A stretch of DNA of 8,958 nt from Gammaproteobacteria bacterium (GCA_019242385.1 JAFAVO010000054.1:1-8958), one strand, 5' to 3'. Counted from the stretch's first letter, positions 1 through 5,990 are shown. The notes: generated from the letters alone by a model not told the origin. Made by a program: numbers and translations.

Positions 1-498
1 CCGGTCAATGGGCGTTTTACGCCGGCGCAGCGCGCGGTTTACCAGATCGTGCTGGACGCCAACCGTGCCGCCATCGCCTGCGTGCGCCCCGGCAACCATT
101 GGAATGCGCCGCACGAGGCGGCGGTGCGGGTAATCACCCATGGCCTCGTGAAGCTCGGCCTGCTCAAGGGCCGCGTGCCTGCGCTCATCCGCAGCGGTGC
201 CTATCGGCGTTTCTTCATGCACCGGACGGGCCATTGGCTCGGCCTCGATGTACACGATGTCGGCGACTACAAAGTCGGGGACGAGTGGCGCGTGCTCGAG
301 CCCGGCATGGTGATGACCATCGAGCCGGGAATCTATCTGCCGGCCGGCGCGCGCGGAGTGCCGCGGCGCTTCCGCAACATCGGGGTGCGCATCGAGGATG
401 ACGTGGTGGTCACCAAGCGCGGCGCGGAGGTGCTCACGGCACGTATCCCCAAGGACCCTGACCAGATCGAGGCGCTCATGGCGCGCCGCGCCGCGTGA
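1..498 (+). CDS. pepP: Xaa-Pro aminopeptidase (aminopeptidase P), C-terminal part
   Basis: Cytoplasmic metallopeptidase of the M24 'pita-bread' family that removes an N-terminal residue preceding proline. The frame is open from base 1, so about 165 C-terminal residues are present; the N-terminal domain and the two metal-binding aspartates lie to the left of the window. Visible remaining active-site parts are the HWLGLDVHD motif (metal-ligand His at 232-234, catalytic His at 253-255), the glutamate of TIEPG (322-324) and the glutamate of RIEDD (394-396). These correspond to E. coli PepP His354, His361, Glu383 and Glu406. The C-terminal IEALM segment also resembles E. coli PepP. Only 3 bases separate its stop from ubiH, so the two are probably co-transcribed, as in E. 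coli. The identification is firm; only the missing N-terminus is unseen. Confidence 0.95.
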   Translation, partial: PVNGRFTPAQRAVYQIVLDANRAAIACVRPGNHWNAPHEAAVRVITHGLVKLGLLKGRVPALIRSGAYRRFFMHRTGHWLGLDVHDVGDYKVGDEWRVLEPGMVMTIEPGIYLPAGARGVPRRFRNIGVRIEDDVVVTKRGAEVLTARIPKDPDQIEALMARRAA

Positions 499-501
499 GT
501 C

Positions 502-1746
502 ATGTCTGCAGCGCCTGCCTGTGCCGAGCTCGAGGTCGATGTCGCCATCGTCGGCGGTGGTATGGTCGGTGCGAGCCTCGCCGCCGCGCTCGCCGGCGCG
601 GGGCGGCGGCTGCTGCTCATCGAGAGCATTCCCTTCGGGGACGCCGCGCAGCCGAGCTTCGATGAGCGCACCACCGCGCTCGGTAACACCAGCCGGCGCA
701 TCTTCGAAGCGCTCGGGGTGTGGGCCAGCATCGCCCCCGAGGCGGCCGCCATCCGCACCATCCACATCTCGGATGCCGGACGTTTCGGCTTCGCGCGCCT
801 GCGGGCCGCAGAGCACGGGATCGATGCCTTCGGCTACGTCGTCGCCAATCGTTGCATCGGTGCAGCGCTGTGGCGCGGACTGAGTGCAGCGCCGAACCTG
901 ACCCTGCAGGTCCCCGCACACATCACCGATCTGGCCATTACGCCCGAGCACGCGCGCTTCACGGTCGTGCAGGAGTCGGGAGCTGCCACCCCGGTGCGCG
1001 CGCAGCTGCTGGTCGCCGCCGATGGCGCTCATTCCCAGGTGCGCAGCGCCAGCGGAATCGCCGCGGACGTCATCGACTACCAGCAAGTTGCGGTCGTCAC
1101 GAACGTCGGCATCGATCGTCCCCACGCCGGTCAGGCCTTCGAGCGCTTCACCGCCGCCGGGCCGCTCGCGGTGTTGCCACGTCACGATGGCGCGATGGCG
1201 GTCATATGGGCCTGCCGCCCGGAGCGTGCCCGAGAGCTGCTGGCGCTCGATGAGCGCTCGTACCGCTCGCAGCTGCAGGCGCAGTTCGGCTGGCGTGCAG
1301 GGCGATTCGTGCGCGCCGGACAGCGCAGCTCCTATCCGCTGAAGCTCACCCGCGCCAGGGCGGGATCCACGGTGCGCACGCTGTTCATCGGCAACGCGGC
1401 CCAGGCGCTGCATCCGGTTGCCGGACAGGGATTCAATCTGGGACTGCGCGATGCGGCCATGCTCGCCGAAGTCATGGCCGCAACGCCCGGCGATGCCGGG
1501 GCACCCTCGGTGCTGAGCCGGTTCATCGATTGGCGCGCCCGCGATCGCCGCGGAGTCATCGGCTTCACCGACGGACTCATCCGCTTGTTCGCGGATTCGC
1601 GCAGGAGCACCACCCTGTTGCGCAACCTCGGGCTGCTCGCCTTCGATCTCGCGCCTCCGGCCAAGGACGCCCTCGCCCGTGTGAGTGCCGGCTTCGGCGG
1701 CCCAACGCCGCGCCTCGCCCGTGGCCTGTCATTGCCTCATGTTTGA
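502..1746 (+). CDS. ubiH: 2-octaprenyl-6-methoxyphenol hydroxylase (ubiquinone C1 hydroxylase)
   Basis: FAD-dependent aromatic monooxygenase that hydroxylates C1 of the prenylated ring during aerobic ubiquinone synthesis, probably in the Ubi complex near the inner membrane. The 414-residue product has the family layout: an N-terminal FAD-binding Rossmann motif VAIVGGGMVG (about residues 14-23), the mid-protein DG motif (AADGAHSQ, about 172-179) and the C-terminal FAD ribityl-binding motif GNAAQALHPVAGQG (297-310). The GNAAQ wording, in place of GDAAH, is characteristic of UbiH rather than its paralogues UbiI and UbiF. The ATG at 502 lies just before the Rossmann fold and gives the expected length; no strong ribosome-binding site is visible, so translation may be coupled to pepP. 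Its end overlaps the ubiI start by 8 bases. Confidence 0.93.
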   Translation: MSAAPACAELEVDVAIVGGGMVGASLAAALAGAGRRLLLIESIPFGDAAQPSFDERTTALGNTSRRIFEALGVWASIAPEAAAIRTIHISDAGRFGFARLRAAEHGIDAFGYVVANRCIGAALWRGLSAAPNLTLQVPAHITDLAITPEHARFTVVQESGAATPVRAQLLVAADGAHSQVRSASGIAADVIDYQQVAVVTNVGIDRPHAGQAFERFTAAGPLAVLPRHDGAMAVIWACRPERARELLALDERSYRSQLQAQFGWRAGRFVRAGQRSSYPLKLTRARAGSTVRTLFIGNAAQALHPVAGQGFNLGLRDAAMLAEVMAATPGDAGAPSVLSRFIDWRARDRRGVIGFTDGLIRLFADSRRSTTLLRNLGLLAFDLAPPAKDALARVSAGFGGPTPRLARGLSLPHV

Positions 1747-2953
1747 TGTCATCGTCGTGGGTGGTGGCCCGGTCGGCGCCTGTGTCGGCGCATTGCTCGC
1801 CGGTGGCACAGGCAGGGTCGCAGGCCTGTCGGTGGCGCTCCTCGAGCCCCGTCCCCCCGGGGTCCTCCCAGGAGATGCACGCCCGGACCTGCGCGTGGTC
1901 GCGCTGTCACGCGCCAGCGAACGCCTGCTCAAGCGCGCGGGTGCCTGGGGGCAGATGCCATCGGAGCGCCTCTCTGCGTACGAGCGCATGCGCATCTGGC
2001 ACGAGAGCATCGCACCCACGGACGCGGGCGTTCTGGTATTCGATGCCGCCGACGTCGGCGAGCCGAACCTGGGTTACATCGCGGAGGGCCGCGCGCTGCA
2101 GACCGCGCTGCTGGCGGCGTTCGCCGAGGCCGGAGGCCACATCGAGACGGCGCCCTTCAGTGCGCTCGCGATCGGTGAGAAGGAGGTGCAGGTGAGTACG
2201 CCTCAGGGCGCGCTCACGGCTCGGCTGGTGATCGGAGCCGATGGCGCTCAATCGGCGTTGCGCGCCGCCGCAGGCCTCGCCGTCGATATCCGCGCCTACG
2301 GACAGACGGCGATCGTCGCCAACGTTGCGACCACGAGGCCGCACGAGTCGACCGCGTGGCAGCGCTTCATGCGCGATGGCACGCTGGCGTTCCTTCCGCT
2401 CGCCGACGGCAGCTCCTCGATCGTCTGGTCGGCGGATGACGCCCGTGCCGCGGGCCTCGTCAGTCTGAGCGATACGGCCTTCGCGGCCGAGCTCGACCGC
2501 GCCTCCGATCTCGCGCTCGGCACGACGCGGCTGCTGAGCCAACGGCTGTCGTTTCCGCTGATGCGGGTCGCAGCGCAGCGCTACGTCGCCCAGCGCGTCG
2601 CCCTGATCGGCGATGCGGCGCACGTCGTCCATCCGCTCGCCGGCCAGGGGGTAAACCTCGGCCTCCTCGATGCGGCGGCGCTCGCGCAGGAGGTCAACGC
2701 CGCCGTCGCGGCGCGCGAGGATCCGGGCGCGCTGCGGGTGCTGCGCGCCTACGAGCGCTGGCGCAAGAGTGAGGTCGCCGCCATGGCGATCTCCATCGAT
2801 ACCTTCGACCGGCTGCTGGCCCACGGCGCAGGCCCTCTGGCGCGGCTGATGCAGCGCGGCCTCTCCTGGGTCAACGCCAGTCAGGAGCTGCGACGCTTTT
2901 TCATCCGGCGCGCCCTCGGCCTCAGCGGCGAGTTGCCGGAGGCGGCGCGGTAG
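1739..2953 (+). CDS. ubiI: UbiI/VisC-type FAD monooxygenase, ubiquinone C5 hydroxylase
   Basis: Paralogue of the preceding UbiH. UbiI hydroxylates C5 of the prenylphenol ring in aerobic ubiquinone synthesis. I chose the ATG at 1739 (protein begins MFDVIVVGGG) over upstream in-frame codons because the family's Rossmann motif normally begins within a few residues of the N-terminus, and an upstream start would overlap ubiH by more than 50 bases. The product is 404 residues, with the FAD motif GGGPVG at 8-13, the DG motif GADGAQS at 166-172 and GDAAHVVHPLAGQGVNLG at 291-308. The tail, ALGLSGELPE, resembles that of E. coli UbiI. The adjacent order ubiH-ubiI supports UbiI, but members of this family differ in which ring carbon they attack and some have broader regioselectivity, so the exact position is inferred. 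It is followed by the convergent phhB. Confidence 0.88.
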   Translation: MFDVIVVGGGPVGACVGALLAGGTGRVAGLSVALLEPRPPGVLPGDARPDLRVVALSRASERLLKRAGAWGQMPSERLSAYERMRIWHESIAPTDAGVLVFDAADVGEPNLGYIAEGRALQTALLAAFAEAGGHIETAPFSALAIGEKEVQVSTPQGALTARLVIGADGAQSALRAAAGLAVDIRAYGQTAIVANVATTRPHESTAWQRFMRDGTLAFLPLADGSSSIVWSADDARAAGLVSLSDTAFAAELDRASDLALGTTRLLSQRLSFPLMRVAAQRYVAQRVALIGDAAHVVHPLAGQGVNLGLLDAAALAQEVNAAVAAREDPGALRVLRAYERWRKSEVAAMAISIDTFDRLLAHGAGPLARLMQRGLSWVNASQELRRFFIRRALGLSGELPEAAR

Positions 2954-2956
2954 GTC

Positions 2957-2984
2957 AGGCCAACGGGATCAGGCCAGCGGGATC
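2957..2984. repeat. 14-base tandem near-duplication across the phhB stop codon
   Basis: AGGCCAACGGGATC (2957-2970) is followed directly by AGGCCAGCGGGATC (2971-2984); the copies match at 13 of 14 positions. The right copy encodes the last residues of PhhB, and the phhB stop codon (2969-2971) straddles the junction. The left copy fills most of the 15-base gap to the ubiI stop. A slippage duplication near the gene end is the simplest explanation. I see no hairpin plus T-tract here that would serve as a terminator for either convergent transcript. Confidence 0.7.
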
Positions 2985-3307
2985 AGGTCGATCTTGGCCG
3001 CGCAGACGAAGTCATTCTCGGAAAGCCCACCGATCGCGTGGGTGGTAAAGGTCATCCGGCAATAGTTGTAGCCGACCTCGAGATCCGGGTGATGGTCCTC
3101 GATGTTGGCAATGTGCGCGAGTGCATTGACGAAGCTCATCGTGCGGTAGAAGTCACGGAACCTGAGCTCGCGCCGGATCGCCTGGCCATCCTCGCTCAGG
3201 CGCCACGCTGGCGAGAGCTGCGCGAGCAGGCGCTGCGCCTCTGCGGGGCTGAGCGGCGGAACGCCGCCCTCGCAGGGTTTGCAGTGCCGTTGCGCGAGCT
3301 CGCTCAT
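2969..3307 (-). CDS. phhB: Pterin-4a-carbinolamine dehydratase
   Basis: Small cytoplasmic enzyme that dehydrates 4a-hydroxytetrahydrobiopterin-type pterins formed by aromatic amino acid hydroxylases, allowing cofactor recycling; some bacterial members also serve other pterin-related roles. The product is 112 residues, normal for the family. The catalytic signature is clear: IEDHHPDLEVGYN with His72 and His73, then His90 in the TTHAIGGLS segment and the conserved NDF/AAKID tail. The N-terminal CKPCEGG motif is common in proteobacterial PhhB. Its ATG overlaps the ispG stop as ATGA (bases 3304-3307), so translation is probably coupled to ispG. No phenylalanine hydroxylase gene (phhA) is in the window, so the physiological partner is unknown. 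The enzyme family is certain; the symbol is given by family. Confidence 0.92.
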   Translation of the reverse strand: MSELAQRHCKPCEGGVPPLSPAEAQRLLAQLSPAWRLSEDGQAIRRELRFRDFYRTMSFVNALAHIANIEDHHPDLEVGYNYCRMTFTTHAIGGLSENDFVCAAKIDLIPLA

Positions 3308-4533
3308 GCATCCACCGCACGGCGCGCGTAGTGGCGCGTCACGTACTGCTCGACGATCTCCTGGAACTCCTCGGCGATGCGCTCACCTTTGAGCGTCACG
3401 GTTTTGGCACCGTCCTCGTACACGGGCGCCACGGGGCGCTCGCCGGTGCCGGGCAGGCTGATGCCGACGTTGGCGTGCTTGCTTTCCCCCGGTCCATTCA
3501 CCACGCACCCCATGACCGCTACGGTCATCTCCTCGACACCCTGGTACTCGCGGCGCCACTGCGGCATGCGCATGCGGATATGCGCCTGGATGCGCGCGGC
3601 GAGCTCCTGGAAGAAGGTGCTGGTCGTGCGCCCGCACCCCGGACACGCCACCACCAGTGGCGTGAAAGAGCGCAGGCCCATGGTCTGCAGAATCTCCTGC
3701 GCCACGATGACTTCCTGGGTGCGGTCGCCGTTGGGCTCCGGGGTAAGGGAGACGCGAATGGTGTCGCCGATCCCTTCCTGCAGCAGCACCGCCATGCCCG
3801 CGGTCGAAGCGACGATGCCTTTAGAGCCCATCCCGGCTTCGGTGAGGCCGAGGTGCAGGGGATAATCGCAGCGGCCGGCGAGATCGCGGTAGATCGCAAT
3901 GAGGTCCTGCACGCCGCTCACCTTGGCCGAAAGCACGATGCGATCGTGCGGCAAGCCGAGCTCCTCGGCGCGGCGTGCGCTTCCGAGCGCCGAGAGCACC
4001 ACCGCGCTGCGCATCACCTGCTGTGCGTCCAGGGGCTCGGCGCGCGCGGAATTTTCGTCCATGAGCCGCGTCAGAAGGTCCGAGTCGAGGCTGCCCCAGT
4101 TGACACCGATACGCACTGGTTTCTGGTAGCGGCAGGCTGTCTCGATCATCTCGGCGAACTGCGGATCGCGCTTGCTGCCGCGACCCACGTTGCCGGGATT
4201 GATGCGGTACTTCGCCAGCGCCGCGGCGCACTCCGGATGCTCACGCAGCAGCTTGTGGCCGTTGAAATGGAAGTCACCGATGAGCGGCACGCTGAGGCCG
4301 GCACGCTCGAGCCGCTCGCGGATGGGTGCTACGGCCGCGGCCGCCTCGGCGGTGTTGACCGTGATGCGCACCAGCTCCGAGCCTGCACGGGCGAGTGCCT
4401 GCACCTGGCGCGCGGTGGCCTCGATGTCGGCGGTGTCGGTATTGGTCATCGACTGGACGACGATCGGCGCATCGCCGCCGACGCGGACGTGCCCGACCGA
4501 TACCTGGATGCTGGAACGACGCTTGTGGCTCAT
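3304..4533 (-). CDS. ispG: 4-hydroxy-3-methylbut-2-en-1-yl diphosphate synthase (GcpE)
   Basis: Iron-sulfur enzyme of the MEP isoprenoid pathway. It converts 2-C-methyl-D-erythritol 2,4-cyclodiphosphate to HMBPP in the cytoplasm, using electrons from flavodoxin or ferredoxin. The product is 409 residues. The N-terminal TIM-barrel carries VQSMTNTDTAD (26-36), GDFHFNGH (86-93) and RINPGNVG (110-117). The C-terminal [4Fe-4S] domain carries ACPGCGRTTS (Cys297, Cys300) and MGCVVNGPGE (Cys343, Glu350). E. coli IspG is 372 residues; this longer version, with ACPGCGRTTS and a barrel insertion, resembles the beta-proteobacterial and Xanthomonas form. The ATG at 4533 aligns with the family start, although its Shine-Dalgarno sequence is weak. 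It is divergent from the gcv operon and is followed by phhB. In most gammaproteobacteria ispG lies beside rodZ and hisS, so this location is unusual. Confidence 0.96.
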   Translation of the reverse strand: MSHKRRSSIQVSVGHVRVGGDAPIVVQSMTNTDTADIEATARQVQALARAGSELVRITVNTAEAAAAVAPIRERLERAGLSVPLIGDFHFNGHKLLREHPECAAALAKYRINPGNVGRGSKRDPQFAEMIETACRYQKPVRIGVNWGSLDSDLLTRLMDENSARAEPLDAQQVMRSAVVLSALGSARRAEELGLPHDRIVLSAKVSGVQDLIAIYRDLAGRCDYPLHLGLTEAGMGSKGIVASTAGMAVLLQEGIGDTIRVSLTPEPNGDRTQEVIVAQEILQTMGLRSFTPLVVACPGCGRTTSTFFQELAARIQAHIRMRMPQWRREYQGVEEMTVAVMGCVVNGPGESKHANVGISLPGTGERPVAPVYEDGAKTVTLKGERIAEEFQEIVEQYVTRHYARRAVDA

Positions 4534-4560
4534 GCATGCAACTTAACGAAAGACTGGGTG

Positions 4561-4566
4561 ATTTTA
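4561..4566 (-). promoter_or_regulatory. Candidate -10 element for ispG-phhB
   Basis: On the minus strand these bases read TAAAAT, one mismatch from the TATAAT consensus, in the only AT-rich patch upstream of ispG. They lie about 28 bases before the ATG, which would give a leader of roughly 20 bases. No convincing -35 box is visible at 16-18 bases upstream, so this is a position-based guess. Confidence 0.35.
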
Positions 4567-4580
4567 GCCTCGCCGCGCTT

Positions 4581-4593
4581 GGCCGGCACGGCC
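4581..4593. repeat. Short inverted repeat between the divergent promoters
   Basis: GGCCG-GCA-CGGCC is a perfect 5-base inverted repeat with a 3-base centre. It sits between the candidate -10 elements of ispG (-) and of the gcv operon (+), where both -35 regions would fall. It might be a small operator, but such repeats are common by chance in GC-rich DNA. Confidence 0.3.
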
Positions 4594-4600
4594 GGAAGGC

Positions 4601-4609
4601 TGCTATCAT
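4601..4609 (+). promoter_or_regulatory. Extended -10 promoter for the glycine riboswitch and gcv operon
   Basis: TGCTATCAT is an extended -10 element: TG, one base, then TATCAT, one mismatch from TATAAT. A weak -35 candidate, TTGGCC, lies at 4579-4584 with a 19-base spacer; extended -10 promoters tolerate a poor -35. Transcription would start near 4615-4618, about 10 bases before the first aptamer P1 helix at 4627, which is where a riboswitch transcript should begin. Confidence 0.6.
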
Positions 4610-4626
4610 GCCCGCCGCCCGAATCG

Positions 4627-4710
4627 GTCTGTCCGGAGAGTGTCCGGCACGAGCCGGAACGCCGAAGGCGCAATTCCGCCCGGAAACGCTCAGGCACAAG
4701 AACGGCAGAC
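4627..4710 (+). promoter_or_regulatory. Glycine aptamer I
   Basis: First aptamer of the tandem riboswitch. P1 pairs GTCTG (4627-4631) with CAGAC (4706-4710). A perfect 6-bp hairpin TCCGGC-ACGA-GCCGGA spans 4643-4658. The core CCGAAGG is at 4662-4668, with a GGCG/CGCC hairpin at 4667-4680. The 3' core reads GCTCAGGCACAAGAAC (4688-4703). Two positions differ from the usual pattern: GCTC instead of TCTC, and AGAAC instead of AGGAC. Confidence 0.88.
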
Positions 4711-4733
4711 GGTGGCACGGGGGTGCTGCGGGG

Positions 4734-4822
4734 CTTCTGGAGAGCGGTGGATTGGTCGACGAATCCGCCCACCGAAGGGGAGCGGCGCAGCGCGCCTGAT
4801 CTCTCAGGTCACAGGACAGAAG
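4734..4822 (+). promoter_or_regulatory. Glycine aptamer II
   Basis: Second aptamer, close to consensus. P1 pairs CTTCT (4734-4738) with AGAAG (4818-4822). GAGAG (4740-4744) pairs perfectly with CTCTC (4801-4805). CACCGAAGGGG is at 4770-4780 and the 3' core CAGGTCACAGGAC at 4805-4817. A GGCGC-AGC-GCGCC hairpin lies at 4784-4796. Its P1 3' strand abuts and overlaps the downstream hairpin, placing this aptamer in direct control of the expression platform. Confidence 0.9.
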
Positions 4823-4874
4823 GGCGGCAGGTGTCGGCCGGCATCCGCAGGCCCGCCTGCCGCTCCTTATTATT
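4820..4874 (+). terminator. Riboswitch expression-platform hairpin, probable conditional terminator
   Basis: GCGGCAGG (4824-4831) pairs perfectly with CCTGCCGC (4856-4863). The stem continues inside with GGCC (4836-4839) against GGCC (4850-4853). It can extend outward as AAGG (4820-4823) with CCTT (4865-4868), bulging T4864. The outer strand uses bases 4820-4822, which belong to aptamer II P1, so the full stem and P1 exclude each other. A T-rich stretch (TTATTATT, 4867-4874) follows but is interrupted by A, so termination may be weak. By analogy with other gcvT leaders, glycine binding would hold P1 and weaken this stem, turning the operon on. A role in translation is also possible, since CTCC (4863-4866) complements the gcvT Shine-Dalgarno. 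Confidence 0.6.
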
Positions 4875-4879
4875 GGCTT

Positions 4880-4883
4880 GGAG
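4880..4883 (+). promoter_or_regulatory. Shine-Dalgarno sequence that fixes the gcvT start
   Basis: GGAG lies 8 bases before the GTG at 4892. It supports this GTG over in-frame upstream start codons, which fall inside the riboswitch. It is complementary to CTCC at 4863-4866 in the hairpin just upstream. Confidence 0.75.
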
Positions 4884-4891
4884 ACTGCGCC

Positions 4892-5974
4892 GTGGCGCGA
4901 CGGACCCCACTCTACAAACTGCATCAGGAGCTCGGCGCGCGCCTGGTCGATTTCGCGGGCTGGGACATGCCCGTGCAGTATGGCTCGCAGATCGGCGAGC
5001 ACCACGCGGTGCGCCGTGCCGCTGGCGTGTTCGATGTGTCGCACATGGCGGTGCTGGATGTCCGCGGTGGCGCGGCGCGCACTTTCCTGCGCCAGCTGCT
5101 CGCCAACGATGTCGCCAGACTCAAAGCGCCCGGCAAAGCCCTCTACAGCTGCATGCTGAACCCGCAGGGCGGGGTGCTGGACGATCTCATCGTCTACTTC
5201 CTCAACGATTACTGGTTCCGCGTCGTCGTCAATGCCGGCACCCGCGAGCGCGATCTTGCGTGGATACGCGCGCACTCGCAGCCCTTCGGGCTCGAGGTGA
5301 CCGAACGCACCGACCTCGCGATGCTCGCCATCCAGGGTCCGGAGGCGCGCACCAAGGCCGCACAGCTGTTGAGGCCGGCCGATGCAGCCGCGGCGCTGGC
5401 GCTCGATTCCTTCTTCGGCCGCGAGCTCGGCAGCTGGTTCGTGGCGCGCACCGGCTACACGGGCGAGGACGGCTTCGAGATCATGCTGCCGGCAGCCGAC
5501 GCGGTGCCCGCCTGGCGCAGTCTCAACGCGCTCGGGGTTGCCTCCTGCGGCCTCGGCGCGCGCGACACGCTGCGGCTCGAGGCCGGCATGAACCTCTACG
5601 GCAATGACATGGACGAGAGCACCCATCCGTTCGAATCCGCTCTCGGATGGACGGTTGCGCTCAGCTCGCAGGAGCGGGACTTCATCGGGCGGGCTGCGCT
5701 CGAGTCCATCGCCAGGGCCGGCTCGGCGCGAGAGCTCATCGGCCTCGTGCTCGAAGAGCGAGGCGTGCTGCGCGCCCACCAGAAGGTGCTCGCCGCCGGC
5801 GGCCAGGGCGAAATCACCAGCGGCACCTTCTCCCCGACCCTCGAGCGCTCGATCGCACTGGCACGCGTGCCTGCGGGCACCGCGGGGCGCGTGCAGGTGG
5901 AGGTGCGCGGCAAGCTGCTCGGCGCGCGAATCGTGAAGCCGCCGTTCGTGCGCCACGGCCACTCATTGATCTGA
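4892..5974 (+). CDS. gcvT: Aminomethyltransferase, glycine cleavage T protein
   Basis: Transfers the methylene group from the aminomethyl-lipoyl arm of GcvH to tetrahydrofolate, releasing ammonia. I chose the GTG at 4892: it has a GGAG at the correct distance, and the protein then begins (M)ARRTPLYKLHQELGA, where known GcvT proteins begin, giving 360 residues (E. coli has 364). An upstream extension would be a translation of the riboswitch. Visible family features are the N-terminal FAGWDMPVQY segment (21-30), HHAVRRAAGVFDVSHM (37-52), the NPQGGVLDDLIVY region with the probable catalytic Asp97, ARTGYTGEDGFE in the middle and RDTLRLEAGMNLYG, ending in the C-terminal barrel domain. It is the first gene of the gcv operon, controlled by the glycine riboswitch, with gcvH 16 bases downstream. 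Confidence 0.96.
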   Translation: MARRTPLYKLHQELGARLVDFAGWDMPVQYGSQIGEHHAVRRAAGVFDVSHMAVLDVRGGAARTFLRQLLANDVARLKAPGKALYSCMLNPQGGVLDDLIVYFLNDYWFRVVVNAGTRERDLAWIRAHSQPFGLEVTERTDLAMLAIQGPEARTKAAQLLRPADAAAALALDSFFGRELGSWFVARTGYTGEDGFEIMLPAADAVPAWRSLNALGVASCGLGARDTLRLEAGMNLYGNDMDESTHPFESALGWTVALSSQERDFIGRAALESIARAGSARELIGLVLEERGVLRAHQKVLAAGGQGEITSGTFSPTLERSIALARVPAGTAGRVQVEVRGKLLGARIVKPPFVRHGHSLI

Positions 5975-5990
5975 TTGCGAAGGACACTCC

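Larger units (their letters stand above)
4627..4822 (+). ncRNA. Tandem glycine riboswitch (two aptamers) in the gcvT leader
   Basis: This is a cis-acting RNA of the glycine (gcvT) riboswitch class, which binds glycine and usually raises expression of glycine-cleavage genes. Both copies of the conserved core are present: GGAGAG, then CCGAAGG, then CTCAGG followed by an A-rich AGGAC-like end. These lie at 4635-4640, 4662-4668 and 4689-4703 in copy one, and at 4739-4744, 4772-4778 and 4803-4817 in copy two. Each copy closes with a matching P1 helix. The element sits directly upstream of gcvT, the classical target. The linker between the P1 helices (4711-4733, 23 bases) can form a small GCAC-GGGG-GTGC hairpin at 4715-4726. 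The class assignment is firm from motif order and gene context; helix details are hand-folded. Confidence 0.95.

Noticed and set aside
1685..1738. Possible 18-residue N-terminal extension of UbiI.
   Set aside because: It lies inside ubiH. The ATG at 1739 places the FAD motif at the normal distance from the N-terminus.
1907..2824. A 305-codon minus-strand frame opposite ubiI.
   Set aside because: It is fully inside ubiI on the other strand, is Arg/Gly/Glu-rich and has no recognisable domain; a codon-bias shadow.
4640..4891. Possible 84-residue N-terminal extension of GcvT from an upstream GTG.
   Set aside because: The extension would be a translation of both riboswitch aptamers. The GTG at 4892 has a proper Shine-Dalgarno and matches the usual GcvT N-terminus.
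4534..4891. Considered a small RNA gene or mobile-element remnant in the non-coding region.
   Set aside because: The ordered glycine-aptamer motifs, promoter and hairpin explain nearly all of the interval; there are no terminal inverted repeats or target duplications.
3331..5607. A 758-codon open frame on the plus strand, running antisense to ispG, through the riboswitch and into gcvT in another frame.
   Set aside because: It overlaps ispG, the riboswitch and gcvT, all of which have clear family motifs. Its translation is rich in Arg, Ala and His without any recognisable domain, which is typical of shadow frames in GC-rich DNA.
4274..5962. A 562-codon open frame on the minus strand opposite gcvT and into ispG.
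   Set aside because: It is antisense to the well-supported gcvT and shares ispG bases in the wrong frame; low-complexity composition and no motif.
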